A program made the position numbers and the translations under genes. DNA of 64,000 nt from Lachnospiraceae bacterium JLR.KK008. GTDB lineage: Bacteria; Bacillota; Clostridia; Lachnospirales; Lachnospiraceae. The stretch is taken from positions 1,016,001 through 1,080,000 of the forward strand of contig CP143548.1 in NCBI GenBank assembly GCA_037015955.1, given 5' to 3'. Below the pieces are notes generated by a model that saw only the letters and a list, made by a program, of their open reading frames with translations, was not told where the DNA came from and ran no database searches. Shown here one piece after another: positions 28,601 through 37,402 of this stretch (positions are counted from its first letter, which is position 1; each line of letters begins with the position of its first letter).

Positions 28601-31600
28601 TTTTGCCATGTACTGCTTATAGGCCTGCTGCTGGAGCAGGATCTCTTCGTTAATCTTGCCGATGCTCTCGGAAAGGGCCTCGTTCTTTTCAATGGCGGAA
28701 GCGTAGGCGGAAGAAGCGGCTTTATCAAGGCGGGATAAGTCATCTTCGATGGCCTCGATGGCTTTGGCAATCCAGTCGAAGGTTTCCGCCGTCTCTTTCT
28801 GGGAGCGGGAAGCACCGCCTCCACTGCCTGTGCCGTTTCCTTTGGGAGCAAACTCTACGGGCTCATAGTTTAAGATGTCTTCCTTTACTTTCCCGCTGGC
28901 TTCCTTCATGCCGCGGGCCGCAAGCGCCATAGCCTGCTGTGACTCTCTGGAGCCGTCTTTCTTATACTGGGCCTGTGCCGTCTCAAACTGTGCCTTTGCA
29001 TTGGCAAGGGTGACCAGGGAATCGGCGGAGATACCGGCCGCCTTTGCGAGGGACAGGATCTGGTTTACATCGGATAGGGTGCTGATGGACGCAGAGTTTA
29101 CAAGCAGCTTCTTTAACTGTAGTGTCGCAAGGGCCGCGCCGCAGTTTTCCGCCCCGCCCTGTTCCTGAATGAAATCAGCGATCTGTTCTTCCGTGGCATT
29201 GGCAAGATCGAAGCCCGCATCCGCGCATTCCTTTTTCGCGGCGGCATACTCTTCATACGTATAACCGAGGGCGGATGCCATGGCCTGTTCGCTGTTCATC
29301 ACGCCAAGGGATTCTAAAAGAGACTGCATCATCAGGTACGCTTCCCCGGAGCACTGCGAGAGGGCAGGATTTAAGGAGGATACAATGTCTGTGGCGAATA
29401 AATCTATGGCTTCATGGACGTCATCTTCTGTGGAAGCGGTATCTGTCAGCACTCTTGCAAGGTTCTCAAAGGAGGCATAATCAACACTTATATCCACGCC
29501 TTCCATGGAATTCAGGTCGTCAATGGATGATTTGATGGAATCCAGCATGGATAAGTCTACGTTTTCAAGGGTAAAACCGTCTTCTGTAAAGATGCTCTGA
29601 TAAGCAGATTTCAGGGCATCGAAGGCGGGCATTAGCTGGGTGGTTAGCTGGGAGATGGTAGAAGAGACGGAGAGGGGAAGATTATTATCATTGACGCCGG
29701 CAGTAACAGCATTTTTCTTTGCTTCTGTAAAAGCATTTACGGCTTCTGTGTAATCGGTGATTCCTTCTGTAACCTTCTGCCATAAAACCCAGTCATCCTC
29801 AGTTACCACATGTTCATTCCAGAAGTCATCAAGTTGATAACCAACAGCATTGTTGACTTCAAAGCCTCTGTCATCATGGCCATAACCGCCAAGCTGACGT
29901 TTTGCTTCGTTTAATGCTTTCTCATATCTGTCCCGGGAATCTTCTACATCGAATCCCAACGCGACACGAATCTCAAACGGATCTTTTTTCAGCAGAACAG
30001 CAATCGTGTTGATAAATCTTTCAATTTTTGTCTGGTTGTCCTGAGATAGATTCCCGGCGTCTAACAGGAATAATGCCTCAAAGTTAGATTGCAGCTTCCG
30101 TTTATCAGAATCATTAAGTCTGCCCATCGGAACAATGAACTTATCCCTGATATAAGCATATGGATCGGGGTCATATGCTTTCATGGCACTGGCATAACTG
30201 TAATCGAGGCCTTCAACAATCTGTATGGCAATATCATGCAAATCAGGGTCCAGATTCTGAAACGTTGATTTTGACTTCATAGAAGAGATTAGAAGCGGTA
30301 TAAAATCTGCCCAGGCATTTTCTCCTTTCTGAATCTGCTCCTGCAGGCTCTGTTTCTGATCACTGACAGAGTCAAGGAGTGCGCTGCTTACCTCACCAAC
30401 ATTGTCCTGAATAATGTTTTCTAATGCCGTTCTTTCGTCTGGTGAAAGATTGTAAGCCTGTGAATATACCTCAAAGGCACCAGTATTATCGTCCGTATTA
30501 AAATGGAATAAGGTTGAATTGTCAATTCCAAGTCCACTTAACTCAACACGTCTTTGTCCATCTAATGACTGCCAGAATTCATTGACAGAGTCCGTGAGAG
30601 AATACCAGTAATCAAGTTCCGCCTGATTATTGGTATTTCCGGCAAAAAGTAATTGATTGTTTTCGCCTGTGAGATTAATTCCGTTTTCAGCTATATCCTG
30701 TAACTTGTCCATCGCTTTACTGGAATCACTGATAGAACCGTTTAATTTATCAGTTGCTTCGTTTGCTTCTTCAACATAAGTATAGACGCCTTCAAAAGTC
30801 TCTTCGAGTCCCTGCGCAGTCCTGAAGTTGTTTAAATCTTCTTCAGTCTGTAAGAGGTCCTCTAGCTGTTCTTTTGCAGTAATACCCTTTGTGCCAAGTG
30901 CAAGAATGGAATTACCATTTTCATCAATGCCTTTTGCCAGTTCTGGGAAGGAACTGGCAAGCCGTTCATTGATGTTCAGAAACTCTTCATAGTCCTCTGT
31001 GGATAAGGAACGGTTCTCATTGTCTGAGAGGTTTACGCCTTTTGATAATTCCTCATACCTGCCTGCCAGTTCTGATACGGTTTTCCTGTGATCGGCAAGC
31101 GTATCGTTCCTCTGTTTGAATTCGGAGAATAGTTCAGTGGTGCGTTCTCTGGCTTTTTCCACTTTGTGGATGTAGTTGTCGAGTACTTTTGCCAGACCCT
31201 GGATTGCGACGGATGCCACGAGGAATATTCCCGCGTTGAGTGCTGTGTTAAGGAGTGTTGCTTTGATGGCGGCGAAGTCGAACATCTGTCCAGTTTTTTT
31301 TAGGTAAGCACCCAATCCTTCTACTGATGCAGACTGATTGTTGATGGTACCGCTTCCGTCCTCCAGGCTTTTGAAGTAGGAAAGGGCGGTTTCGTCACAG
31401 CCTTTTATGGATTTGGCGATTTTATCCCAATATATTTCACCAGTTGCTAAATTAGTATATTTCTCATTGCCAGTAATTGATAGCTTAGAAAATTGATCAA
31501 TTATTTCTTCGTATTTGTCTAATTTAACCTTTAGTCCGTCAAATAATCCACCTAATTGTAATTTCCCATCAGAAACTTGTGCGAGCAAGAGTTCTGCTTT

Positions 31601-31618
31601 ATCTTTTATAACTTCCAA
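25685..31618 (-). CDS. Tape measure protein, C-terminal part (right copy, possible exon 2)
   Basis: A ~1977-residue counterpart of 216-6128. By eye the first ~1080 codons (28,350-31,618) are identical to the left copy. Coding differences then appear in blocks: GQTGFANQAKDARLK to SVEDAQ (28.31-27.74 kb), the Gly/Lys linker GAGKEAAGKGKHG (26.77-26.92 kb), and the last ~45 residues (NNNKPSITIGDIHVTCPG... ending LYAYQDSRISR). Between the blocks identity is again near-total. Joined with 32605-33837 it would make a TMP of roughly 2385 residues. Extensive coiled coil around residues 950-1330 and a hydrophobic stretch near 110-135 fit a TMP. Confidence 0.85.
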   Translation of the reverse strand: MEVIKDKAELLLAQVSDGKLQLGGLFDGLKVKLDKYEEIIDQFSKLSITGNEKYTNLATGEIYWDKIAKSIKGCDETALSYFKSLEDGSGTINNQSASVEGLGAYLKKTGQMFDFAAIKATLLNTALNAGIFLVASVAIQGLAKVLDNYIHKVEKARERTTELFSEFKQRNDTLADHRKTVSELAGRYEELSKGVNLSDNENRSLSTEDYEEFLNINERLASSFPELAKGIDENGNSILALGTKGITAKEQLEDLLQTEEDLNNFRTAQGLEETFEGVYTYVEEANEATDKLNGSISDSSKAMDKLQDIAENGINLTGENNQLLFAGNTNNQAELDYWYSLTDSVNEFWQSLDGQRRVELSGLGIDNSTLFHFNTDDNTGAFEVYSQAYNLSPDERTALENIIQDNVGEVSSALLDSVSDQKQSLQEQIQKGENAWADFIPLLISSMKSKSTFQNLDPDLHDIAIQIVEGLDYSYASAMKAYDPDPYAYIRDKFIVPMGRLNDSDKRKLQSNFEALFLLDAGNLSQDNQTKIERFINTIAVLLKKDPFEIRVALGFDVEDSRDRYEKALNEAKRQLGGYGHDDRGFEVNNAVGYQLDDFWNEHVVTEDDWVLWQKVTEGITDYTEAVNAFTEAKKNAVTAGVNDNNLPLSVSSTISQLTTQLMPAFDALKSAYQSIFTEDGFTLENVDLSMLDSIKSSIDDLNSMEGVDISVDYASFENLARVLTDTASTEDDVHEAIDLFATDIVSSLNPALSQCSGEAYLMMQSLLESLGVMNSEQAMASALGYTYEEYAAAKKECADAGFDLANATEEQIADFIQEQGGAENCGAALATLQLKKLLVNSASISTLSDVNQILSLAKAAGISADSLVTLANAKAQFETAQAQYKKDGSRESQQAMALAARGMKEASGKVKEDILNYEPVEFAPKGNGTGSGGGASRSQKETAETFDWIAKAIEAIEDDLSRLDKAASSAYASAIEKNEALSESIGKINEEILLQQQAYKQYMAKAEAAGLSDEYKNLVQNGGVAIESITDADLKEAIKTYEQWYDKAEQAQHQIDELHEKAKDKHVAAYELEAGEIEKLRENQVITEREYLDAMQALYEKYYAGQTGFANQAKDARLKLLQEEKEFLETIADAAASLLDGQIKDTGEEKDRARKAYEDQIDAIEEIIDAREREKDAVQQKIDALKDEGDELDRQKTLLDAVKSRQEALFALERAKNQRSQMLYQDGQMVWTVDDASIREAGKSVEDAQAAVDKAERDIQIADLQAQIDLIQDGIDALEDQKAQIEALADESDAFFDKKIADIEAYQSRWNEAFDSRERSAAMENLKAMFGEDAPDQILAHSDALLSTLAQSCIDTQAAIDLVTAGAVGALTQQWGELAGVSVSMDNAMRLSGLSMDELTGKAGLLGLAIGQTADSSRQIGEALNAADTTAASEQFHTAGASAQEMQQQVEGVTQTLDTLTSDVQGLSIPAPDTRAFAAALSGEDGAGGILGQLHAFIERFRGICLEIPSIWNGMIQSISGQETASGQATGCDALFAPLLTAMDTAKTAIDTKLTEYAGAWTQFHTDLGAIIGISAGGGAGKEAAGKGKHGLSLPSGKAAASGDGKGSAPSEGGTIVGTITAGGQAATAALNESWIPGFEGFAASIDHICSCVCTMTADMANEVIDMVNAALKALKELQAKNTSAYKIDKVTSGYAAHPVSAANAYGTLSSPDGSGAIVRDQTSLVNELGSEMIARGGTLYEIPRGAQEVQLKKGDIVFNHRQTEELKRHHRVTSGGGRGKLIGAFASGTADASSVSVLEGSIRELWDSEQFQKLLDTITGLKTGQDTVIEQNDGLLRDRDGAVMLDKNGNPYPRGSFLGSDGHVYTPLPDDHPDILMGKRFDAYVQRMGGPEFLSVNAMARHEQQMESMLRQITNSTVVMNNNKPSITIGDIHVTCPGVTRQQVAEQLGYAIGDELNKQFNGLSLYAYQDSRISR

Positions 31619-31641
31619 TTATAAACTGCATATGATATAAT
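31613..31641 (+). promoter_or_regulatory. Promoter of the antisense zinc-ribbon gene (right copy)
   Basis: TTCCAA (31613-31618), 17 bases, TATAAT (31636-31641). Stronger -10 than in the left copy; the -35 again lies on the inferred exon border. Confidence 0.55.
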
Positions 31642-32607
31642 ACAATTCAATTTTAAATGGGGTGGTTTGATTTGAGCAGAATAGTAGTAAAATGTGATAA
31701 ATGTGGTATTGTTGGTTTTTGTAATGATACAGATCAGTTAATCCATAAAGTTAATAATTGTAATGGCAAATTAGAAGAAATGAATATATCAGGAGATGAC
31801 TTTGATTTGTTGTGTGATATTTCAAATGATAAAGTTTTCTTCAAGCTATGATCGACCTTAAAGAAAACGATCCATTGAGTACCAATATAAAAATGAGCCA
31901 ATTCAAGACTCAGCTTCAACAGCAGAAGAGTAGTAAAGCACAAACTGACAATGCGCCAAGATGCCCACACTGTAAATCAACGAATATCAAGCCAATATCC
32001 ACAATAAATCGTGGTGCTTCTATTGCTATGTGGGGGATGTTCAGTAAAAAGATAAATAAGAGTTTTGAGTGTAAAAACTGTGGATATACGTGGTGATTTT
32101 TGATAATGTACGAAGTTATCAATCATTATTATGTCTATTTTCAGTCACGAATGTTTTTGGAAGTCATCCGGTAACATAAAAATAAAACGCACTATTTTTA
32201 ACGCGCCGCATAGTTGCGGTGAACTTTTTCACTGTCACGCTCAATGACAGGCTGTTGACCATGCCTTCGTGGGTATCAATTCATTCATACCTACGTCCTC
32301 TTGGTGGCCGATGGGAGCGGCACTTACTCCGGTAGAGCAGTACGCCTCTCTGCAAGTTGGGTCATCATGCTAAATGATGAGTCACATGAGCCGTTCTTGT
32401 CCTTGTCCGGTTCTTGCGATATCCGGAAACTGCGTAGTTCACACACAGTCATATCAGAGGTCTGCGATGTAGCGGTCGCAGTTGATTTTTCTAATATACC
32501 CTTCCATATATTTCTATACGGTTCTTAGTGTTTTACACAAGGATTCCCGCCTCGTCACGGGGTATATACTGAGCCTCGCACAATTTGCGTTAAAATCTGA
32601 TTCGCTA
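31616..32607 (-). other. Group I-like intron candidate interrupting the tape measure gene (right copy)
   Basis: Same site and structure as 6126-7123: exon end CTGGGT at 32608-32613 pairs with GCTCAG (32569-32574), and the 3' border is ...TTATAATTG before GAA GTT. The RNA part differs from the left copy at only a few bases. The ~270 bases nearest the 3' border differ strongly. If splicing occurs, the TMP reads GGLLGAKKLG followed by EVIKDKAELL in frame. Confidence 0.5.
31672..32096 (+). pseudogene. Antisense zinc-ribbon gene with frameshift (right copy)
   Basis: Start at TTG 31672 after GGGGTGG (or ATG 31657). The N-terminal part KCDKCGIVGFCNDTDQL aligns with but clearly differs from the left copy, while the last ~75 residues (QFKTQLQQQ to CKNCGYTW) are almost identical. 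At about 31842 one base is missing relative to the left gene (GTTTTCTTCAAG versus GATTTCATTCAAG), so translation stops at 31851. A second frame covers the ribbon (31848-32096). Unless the C-terminal part starts on its own, this copy is broken. Confidence 0.65.
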
Positions 32608-33837
32608 ACCCAGCTTTTTTGCACCTAGTAGTCCTCCGGCAATCATGCCGATAGGTTTTAAGGAACCGAACGCCTTAACGATGTTATCAACCGCAGTTAC
32701 GGCTGTTGTTCCCAAATCAACAAACCACTTTATGAAATTGGAATCCAGAAACGTTTTTGATAACTGCTGGAGGGACCCTTCAAAGTTCTCAATCCGTCCC
32801 TGGATACTGGTAATGTATTTCTCGTTTTCTGCATTCGCGCTTCCGAAACTGTCGGAGGCGGATTGTACGGCGTCTCTGACCCCTTCCCAGTTCTGCATGA
32901 GGGCGAGAAAGACTTCCTCCTGCCCGGTGCCCGCGGCGTCAACTGCCAATGCGTTTTTTGTATTTTGATCGAGCGTATCCCAGATGCTGGCAGTATCGTT
33001 AAGGATGTCATAAATATTTCTCAGTTCTTCTCCGCCATCTGCCTGAGCTGCCTGCATCCGGGAGAAAATGGCAGCCTGGCCTGCGGCTGCCGTCTCCATG
33101 TCCCCAAGGATTTCATAACCGCCAGTCAGTGTTCCGAGCATCTGTTCCAAAGACATTCCGGACTGACCGGCGGCGGCAGACAATCTTGCGGCGCCGTCAA
33201 TCAGGTGATCAAAATCTATGGCTTTTGTATTGGAAAGATGGGCCACGGCATCGTTGATATTTGCGGCGAACTCCGGGCTCTCGTTATGAAACCCTTTCAT
33301 AATGTGAATCAGGCTGTCTGCAGCCTGTCCGGCGTCCATGAGGTTTCCTGACAGGCCGGCTGTCTTTAAGGCTTCTTCGGCATAGGCCATGCTGTCGGAA
33401 ATCGTATAACCCGCGCGTTTAAAATCCGCCGCGGCATCAAGGACATCGGCGCCGGTTCTTGCCAGGCGTTTTCCTGACGCAGACGCCTGATCCGTCACTT
33501 TATCAAGCTGATCCGCGGTCAGGGCAGCCCCCTTTTCCAATTCTGTGAGGGCAGCGTCTATCTTTGATACATTGGCAGCCATTGCCGCCGCGCCGTGGAC
33601 AAGGTTCGCAATCATGCCTGGTACTTTTGCGTTTGCCTTTCCGCCAGCCTTGTCGACCGTTTGACTCAAAGCGGCTTCTAACTGCTTCGTAATGTGAGAA
33701 AGACTTTTCGGGTCCGGTTCCACCTGAACCTTCAATTTGTCAAGCTGACTTTGTATTTTCTTAATATCAGCATTAAGATTCTTTTTTGATGTTACTTCAT
33801 CCAGTTTTGCCTGGAGCAGTAGGAGAGATTCATTCAT
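32605..33837 (-). CDS. Tape measure protein, N-terminal part (right copy, possible exon 1)
   Basis: A 410-residue product from an ATG 11 bases after AAAAGGAGG, starting MNESLLLLQAKLDEVTSKK. It has an N-terminal coiled coil, the TP901-type TMP core domain (residues ~120-350) and the hydrophobic end GMIAGGLLGAKKLG, with TAG at the insertion junction. Here it follows the holin-like genes without an intervening terminator, so this is the copy most likely to be expressed in a tail operon. A short patch (32700-32810) differs from the left copy with mostly synonymous changes. Confidence 0.85.
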   Translation of the reverse strand: MNESLLLLQAKLDEVTSKKNLNADIKKIQSQLDKLKVQVEPDPKSLSHITKQLEAALSQTVDKAGGKANAKVPGMIANLVHGAAAMAANVSKIDAALTELEKGAALTADQLDKVTDQASASGKRLARTGADVLDAAADFKRAGYTISDSMAYAEEALKTAGLSGNLMDAGQAADSLIHIMKGFHNESPEFAANINDAVAHLSNTKAIDFDHLIDGAARLSAAAGQSGMSLEQMLGTLTGGYEILGDMETAAAGQAAIFSRMQAAQADGGEELRNIYDILNDTASIWDTLDQNTKNALAVDAAGTGQEEVFLALMQNWEGVRDAVQSASDSFGSANAENEKYITSIQGRIENFEGSLQQLSKTFLDSNFIKWFVDLGTTAVTAVDNIVKAFGSLKPIGMIAGGLLGAKKLG

Positions 33838-33897
33838 AGATACAGGTACCTCCTTTTTGTTTTGGGGATGTAAAAATACCGCCAACAAAGTAAGACT

Positions 33898-34071
33898 CTA
33901 GTTACCGTTAGATTCATGAATTAATTTTGTCAGTGAATCTACAAACTTCTTTTCCAATACCTCTGGGTTTTCAGCCAATTCCATTGCCTGCCGATCAATA
34001 AACTCCCAGATTGCAAGTCTCCATTTAGTCCTGAGCTGCCAGCATTTAAACATTCTAAATAATGTGATCAT
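33898..34071 (-). CDS. Small basic protein of the tail module (right copy)
   Basis: Same 57-residue product as 17565-17738, offset 16,333 bases. It begins MITLFRMFKCWQ and ends LIHESNGN. It lies 60 bases upstream of the TMP N-terminal gene. Unknown family; conservation of both copies without a stop suggests a real gene. Confidence 0.55.
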   Translation of the reverse strand: MITLFRMFKCWQLRTKWRLAIWEFIDRQAMELAENPEVLEKKFVDSLTKLIHESNGN

Positions 34072-34147
34072 ATTTCATTTCCCTTTCCATTTGGACTCTC
34101 TTTGCCTGCATGACATCTGATTGCCAGACTATGTAATAAGTCTGAAA

Positions 34148-34516
34148 TTACCACGGAATATTAGGCAGAACAGCGGATAATAATCCGACGCTGATACCAC
34201 CAATCATTAACCATAACAATTTATCCACAATCTGATCAATCTTTTTCTTTGTTTCATTTGCAGGACGGTTTTCCAATACAGTAACCTTTTCATTCAATCT
34301 ATCCTGTCCTGATTTTACGTCCTTGACATCTTCTTTGATATATGCCATATCAGTGGCAATAGATTTTACGGAAGATGTTAAATCATAAATAGCATCTTGT
34401 TTTTCGCGAAGCTCACGGATTTCGTTATCATGGTTTTCAAGACGGTGTTCATTGGAACGGCTTCGACTATCCACTTCTTGAATGTGGACTGCTAATTCAG
34501 TATAATTTTCGTCCAT
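34148..34516 (-). CDS. XhlA-like holin/hemolysin protein (right copy)
   Basis: Identical to 17815-18183: ~122 residues of coiled coil and one C-terminal membrane helix, the XhlA-type layout. Preferred start ATG 34516 with AAGGAAGGTGG upstream. The coiled coil could equally belong to a tail-associated membrane-contact protein. Confidence 0.6.
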   Translation of the reverse strand: MDENYTELAVHIQEVDSRSRSNEHRLENHDNEIRELREKQDAIYDLTSSVKSIATDMAYIKEDVKDVKSGQDRLNEKVTVLENRPANETKKKIDQIVDKLLWLMIGGISVGLLSAVLPNIPW

Positions 34517-34518
34517 TT

Positions 34519-34692
34519 CTATAACCACCTTCCTTTATTCTTTTGACTGGAAAGTTGAAGAATCATTTGCTTCACTTTGTCAAATTCTGCCATGGAAACC
34601 AATTTGACTGCCAATCCCATGAGTACCATAGTTACAAGGCTGCTGATTACGGAAAATCCGGATAGTAAAATTAAAAACACAGTAGTGGTCAT
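34519..34692 (-). CDS. Small single-span membrane protein (right copy)
   Basis: Identical 57-residue product to 18186-18359 with N-terminal membrane helix and basic tail. GGGAGG before the ATG. Likely partner of the adjacent coiled-coil membrane protein. Confidence 0.55.
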   Translation of the reverse strand: MTTTVFLILLSGFSVISSLVTMVLMGLAVKLVSMAEFDKVKQMILQLSSQKNKGRWL

Positions 34693-34738
34693 AATTAAAA
34701 ATCCTCCCAGTTATCAGTTTCGTTCATTGAGTCAGATA

Positions 34739-35014
34739 TTATCTTTCGCAATCATGATTCATAATTTCATCGACCACAGCCTTTATATGAGGCTGAAATG
34801 TTTGAGGTAAAGTACATTCCGCTAATTTTCTGCGTGTGTCTTCCTTGGTGAGAGTACCACTCTTATAATCATGAATAAGCATATATATTTTATAGCAGTC
34901 TATCGTATCTGCGACTGTCCGCCATGTTTTTAAAGTCTGAATACTTTTACAGGTGTTGCAGACGTGATAGCGGTTATTGCAGATACTGCAGACAGCATTT
35001 AATTGTTCTGACAT
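34739..35014 (-). CDS. Small Cys-rich tail-module protein (right copy)
   Basis: Identical 91-residue product to 18406-18681 with an N-terminal CxxC...CxxC knuckle. It follows the tube gene by 56 bases. Function unknown. Confidence 0.55.
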   Translation of the reverse strand: MSEQLNAVCSICNNRYHVCNTCKSIQTLKTWRTVADTIDCYKIYMLIHDYKSGTLTKEDTRRKLAECTLPQTFQPHIKAVVDEIMNHDCER

Positions 35015-35070
35015 ATCATATGTCCTCCGGTTAATCTTAAATATAGAAAGGGCGTAACGCCCAGTCTATA

Positions 35071-35868
35071 TTAATCCTTGTAAACAAACACTTCGCAGAG
35101 CTTTCCGGCCTCGTCGCAGTAAGGCTTCTGCAGTTTGTAGGTAACGGCATGTCCTCCGTCAGGAGTCAGGCTGACATCAATGCTGGAAATATCGATCTGC
35201 GCTCTGGGGAAGGTAATCACGCCGATATATTTGATATTGTTATCGCATTTGTTTCTGAAATAGCAGTGTACATGCAGCGTCCTTACAGGCGGCATGGAGT
35301 CCGTCGTTTTGGCAAGGCTGATGGCCTGCGCCATTTCCGCCTCGTAATCGACAATGACGCGGCCGGCGGTGTCTGCATGGAAGGTCAGTGTTTTCGCTGC
35401 GGCATCCACTGTGAATTTGCCTTCCGCGACAGCGGCGGATACTTCCAGCGTCTCGCCAAATTCATTTTCATCGTTGACGAGCTGTACATATTTGATCTCT
35501 GCGCCGGGCGTGCCGACAGGAACATACCGCAATGTTACGCTGTTATTAACAATTTCGAGCACTTCACTTACCGGCGCGACAATCTTCTTATCCTCTGTGG
35601 CGATCATCTTCTCGGAAGAGAACTGTTCTGCAAGCAAGTCAAAGGAATGGATTGCGTTCGTGTAAGAGAGCGTGCCCTGTGCGGCGTTATAAAAAGTTAC
35701 GATCTCCGCGCCCTGAGCATCTGTGACGGGAGTGCCTTCGGAAGTGAAATTCAGGGTCGGTTCCTTGACATTGGTAAGCCTGCTCAGTAACTGTTTGGTG
35801 GTCGGGTCAAATTCTTCAATGTACCTGATCTTTTCAAATACTACTTCATTGGGGTTAAATTTTGTCAT
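35071..35868 (-). CDS. Probable major tail (tube) protein (right copy)
   Basis: Same 265-residue translation as 18738-19535. Beta-rich and acidic, placed between the probable assembly protein and the TMP block. The lack of amino-acid change between copies contrasts with the divergent islands in the TMPs. Confidence 0.55.
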   Translation of the reverse strand: MTKFNPNEVVFEKIRYIEEFDPTTKQLLSRLTNVKEPTLNFTSEGTPVTDAQGAEIVTFYNAAQGTLSYTNAIHSFDLLAEQFSSEKMIATEDKKIVAPVSEVLEIVNNSVTLRYVPVGTPGAEIKYVQLVNDENEFGETLEVSAAVAEGKFTVDAAAKTLTFHADTAGRVIVDYEAEMAQAISLAKTTDSMPPVRTLHVHCYFRNKCDNNIKYIGVITFPRAQIDISSIDVSLTPDGGHAVTYKLQKPYCDEAGKLCEVFVYKD

Positions 35869-35904
35869 ATGATATTTTCCTCCTTATAAAAAAGAAAGAA
35901 CTGA

Positions 35905-36672
35905 TTAATTCAGTTCTCCCATATAATTTAGTTCCTCTTTTTTGATTTTGTTTAAGTCTATGCCAAATCCGGAGTATCCGCTTTGCAACAAGAAATTGGA
36001 ATTTCTGATCTTGTCGACTCGTTTTACACTGTCCATAAAAGCATAGATATTCATATCCCATATGGTTTGATCGTTTCTTTTGAAACCGTCTGAATTTACC
36101 ATAGTAGATATCATTGGCAGCAAATTAGATTTTACTGGCTCTGACAAGTGTGCTTCGTATTCCGTTTTCGCATCTTCTATAAAAGCCATACGACAGCTTT
36201 TTGTGCCGGCAACAGCATCATTTCGTTTCAAATTATGCAGTGCGCGCAAATATTTGACGATCTCATGATAGTCCTGTTCATGAATCGTAATTGTTTTTTT
36301 ACCATTATCTTCCGATATGATTTCCTGAGTTAAATAAACTTCGCCATTTTCATTTTCGCTGAGCTTCATTTCTTTTAAATTCAGCATGTTGCCGAATAGG
36401 ATCTGTGTCTGTTCTGTATGATAATGTTTTCGCAGAATCATATAGAATAATTTATAGTCTGATATTTCATCAAACGGGATACCGGCTTCTTCAAGCTGCC
36501 AGCACAGATCAACACCGACAGAACACAACATATGTATCATTGAATAATATTTTAATTCGCCATATAAACAGATTTCTTCCAGGGTAGGAATGCGAATGGA
36601 TATAGATTCATTGATTCTATGGGAGTGTCCGCGGTATAAAATAAGCTGATCGGGAATGTCTTTGTCAATCAT
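35905..36672 (-). CDS. Probable tail assembly protein (right copy)
   Basis: 255-residue counterpart of 19572-20339, from ATG 36672 after CAGGAGGTGA. Above the ribosome binding site the two copies diverge completely: here a 197-residue fibre gene lies upstream, in the left copy a fibre remnant. The duplication boundary is therefore exactly at this gene's leader. Confidence 0.5.
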   Translation of the reverse strand: MIDKDIPDQLILYRGHSHRINESISIRIPTLEEICLYGELKYYSMIHMLCSVGVDLCWQLEEAGIPFDEISDYKLFYMILRKHYHTEQTQILFGNMLNLKEMKLSENENGEVYLTQEIISEDNGKKTITIHEQDYHEIVKYLRALHNLKRNDAVAGTKSCRMAFIEDAKTEYEAHLSEPVKSNLLPMISTMVNSDGFKRNDQTIWDMNIYAFMDSVKRVDKIRNSNFLLQSGYSGFGIDLNKIKKEELNYMGELN

Positions 36673-36791
36673 AGTAAATTCACCTCCTGTTTGCTCCCGG
36701 ACTTTAAAATAAGCCATTTATTGGCGGCCCTCTGCCTTCTTTCACACTAGTCCTCCTTATTAATTAACCCAAAAAACTTTAATAGTATCAA

Positions 36792-37385
36792 TTAGCTCAC
36801 CTGCACATAGGCATATTCCCACCTGAGCTGACCGGTAGTAATCGGCCAGCATCTAAGTGTAATAAGTGATCCGGACCTCGCAATAATTGTACTGTTATAA
36901 TTTTGCGAGTCTCCTGCGCCGGAGCCCGGGTGTTGATCGGTAGAAACAAGTCCTCCCGTTATTTGCAGTGAAACGCAAGCGCCTGTAAAGGTTTGACTTC
37001 TCACTTGTCCAGTTACGATATAAAAATTTCCATTGCCCGGAAGATTAAATCGTACAAGTTCTGCCCCTACGCCTGCCGTTACATTTGTCATTCCTCCCAT
37101 TGCTGCGCTTTTAGGGGAGGATGTTTCTGTGAGCTGTTTGTAATTTTCGTTCAGGATATTGATATTACCGGTTATCTCATCGATCTGATTCTGAATTTCC
37201 GTATTCTTTTCATCTCGCCACCCGGGATTTCCCTCATCATCCGTTTTCCATACCTGGTTTGCGTGGTCGTGTGAGGCAGGAGATACATGGATACTATTGT
37301 CTGCGGTGTGGTTGACGATTAAATCGGTTATTTTCGATTTGAATACTGCCAATCCAAATAAATCAATAAACTTATTTTTGGGCAT
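36792..37385 (-). CDS. Tail-fibre-like protein
   Basis: A 197-residue protein. The N-terminal anchor-like MPKNKFIDLFGLAVFKSKI is shared in pattern with the 70-residue gene upstream. A short coiled coil follows (residues ~70-95, TEIQNQIDEITGNINIL), then a Gly/Ser/Thr-rich beta domain ending RWEYAYVQVS. This is the layout of a short trimeric fibre or adhesin tip. ACCTCCGGC-complement (GGAGGTATCT) precedes the ATG. The left module has lost this gene and keeps only the tip of another allele. Confidence 0.6.
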   Translation of the reverse strand: MPKNKFIDLFGLAVFKSKITDLIVNHTADNSIHVSPASHDHANQVWKTDDEGNPGWRDEKNTEIQNQIDEITGNINILNENYKQLTETSSPKSAAMGGMTNVTAGVGAELVRFNLPGNGNFYIVTGQVRSQTFTGACVSLQITGGLVSTDQHPGSGAGDSQNYNSTIIARSGSLITLRCWPITTGQLRWEYAYVQVS

Positions 37386-37402
37386 AGATACCTCCGGCGG
37401 AA

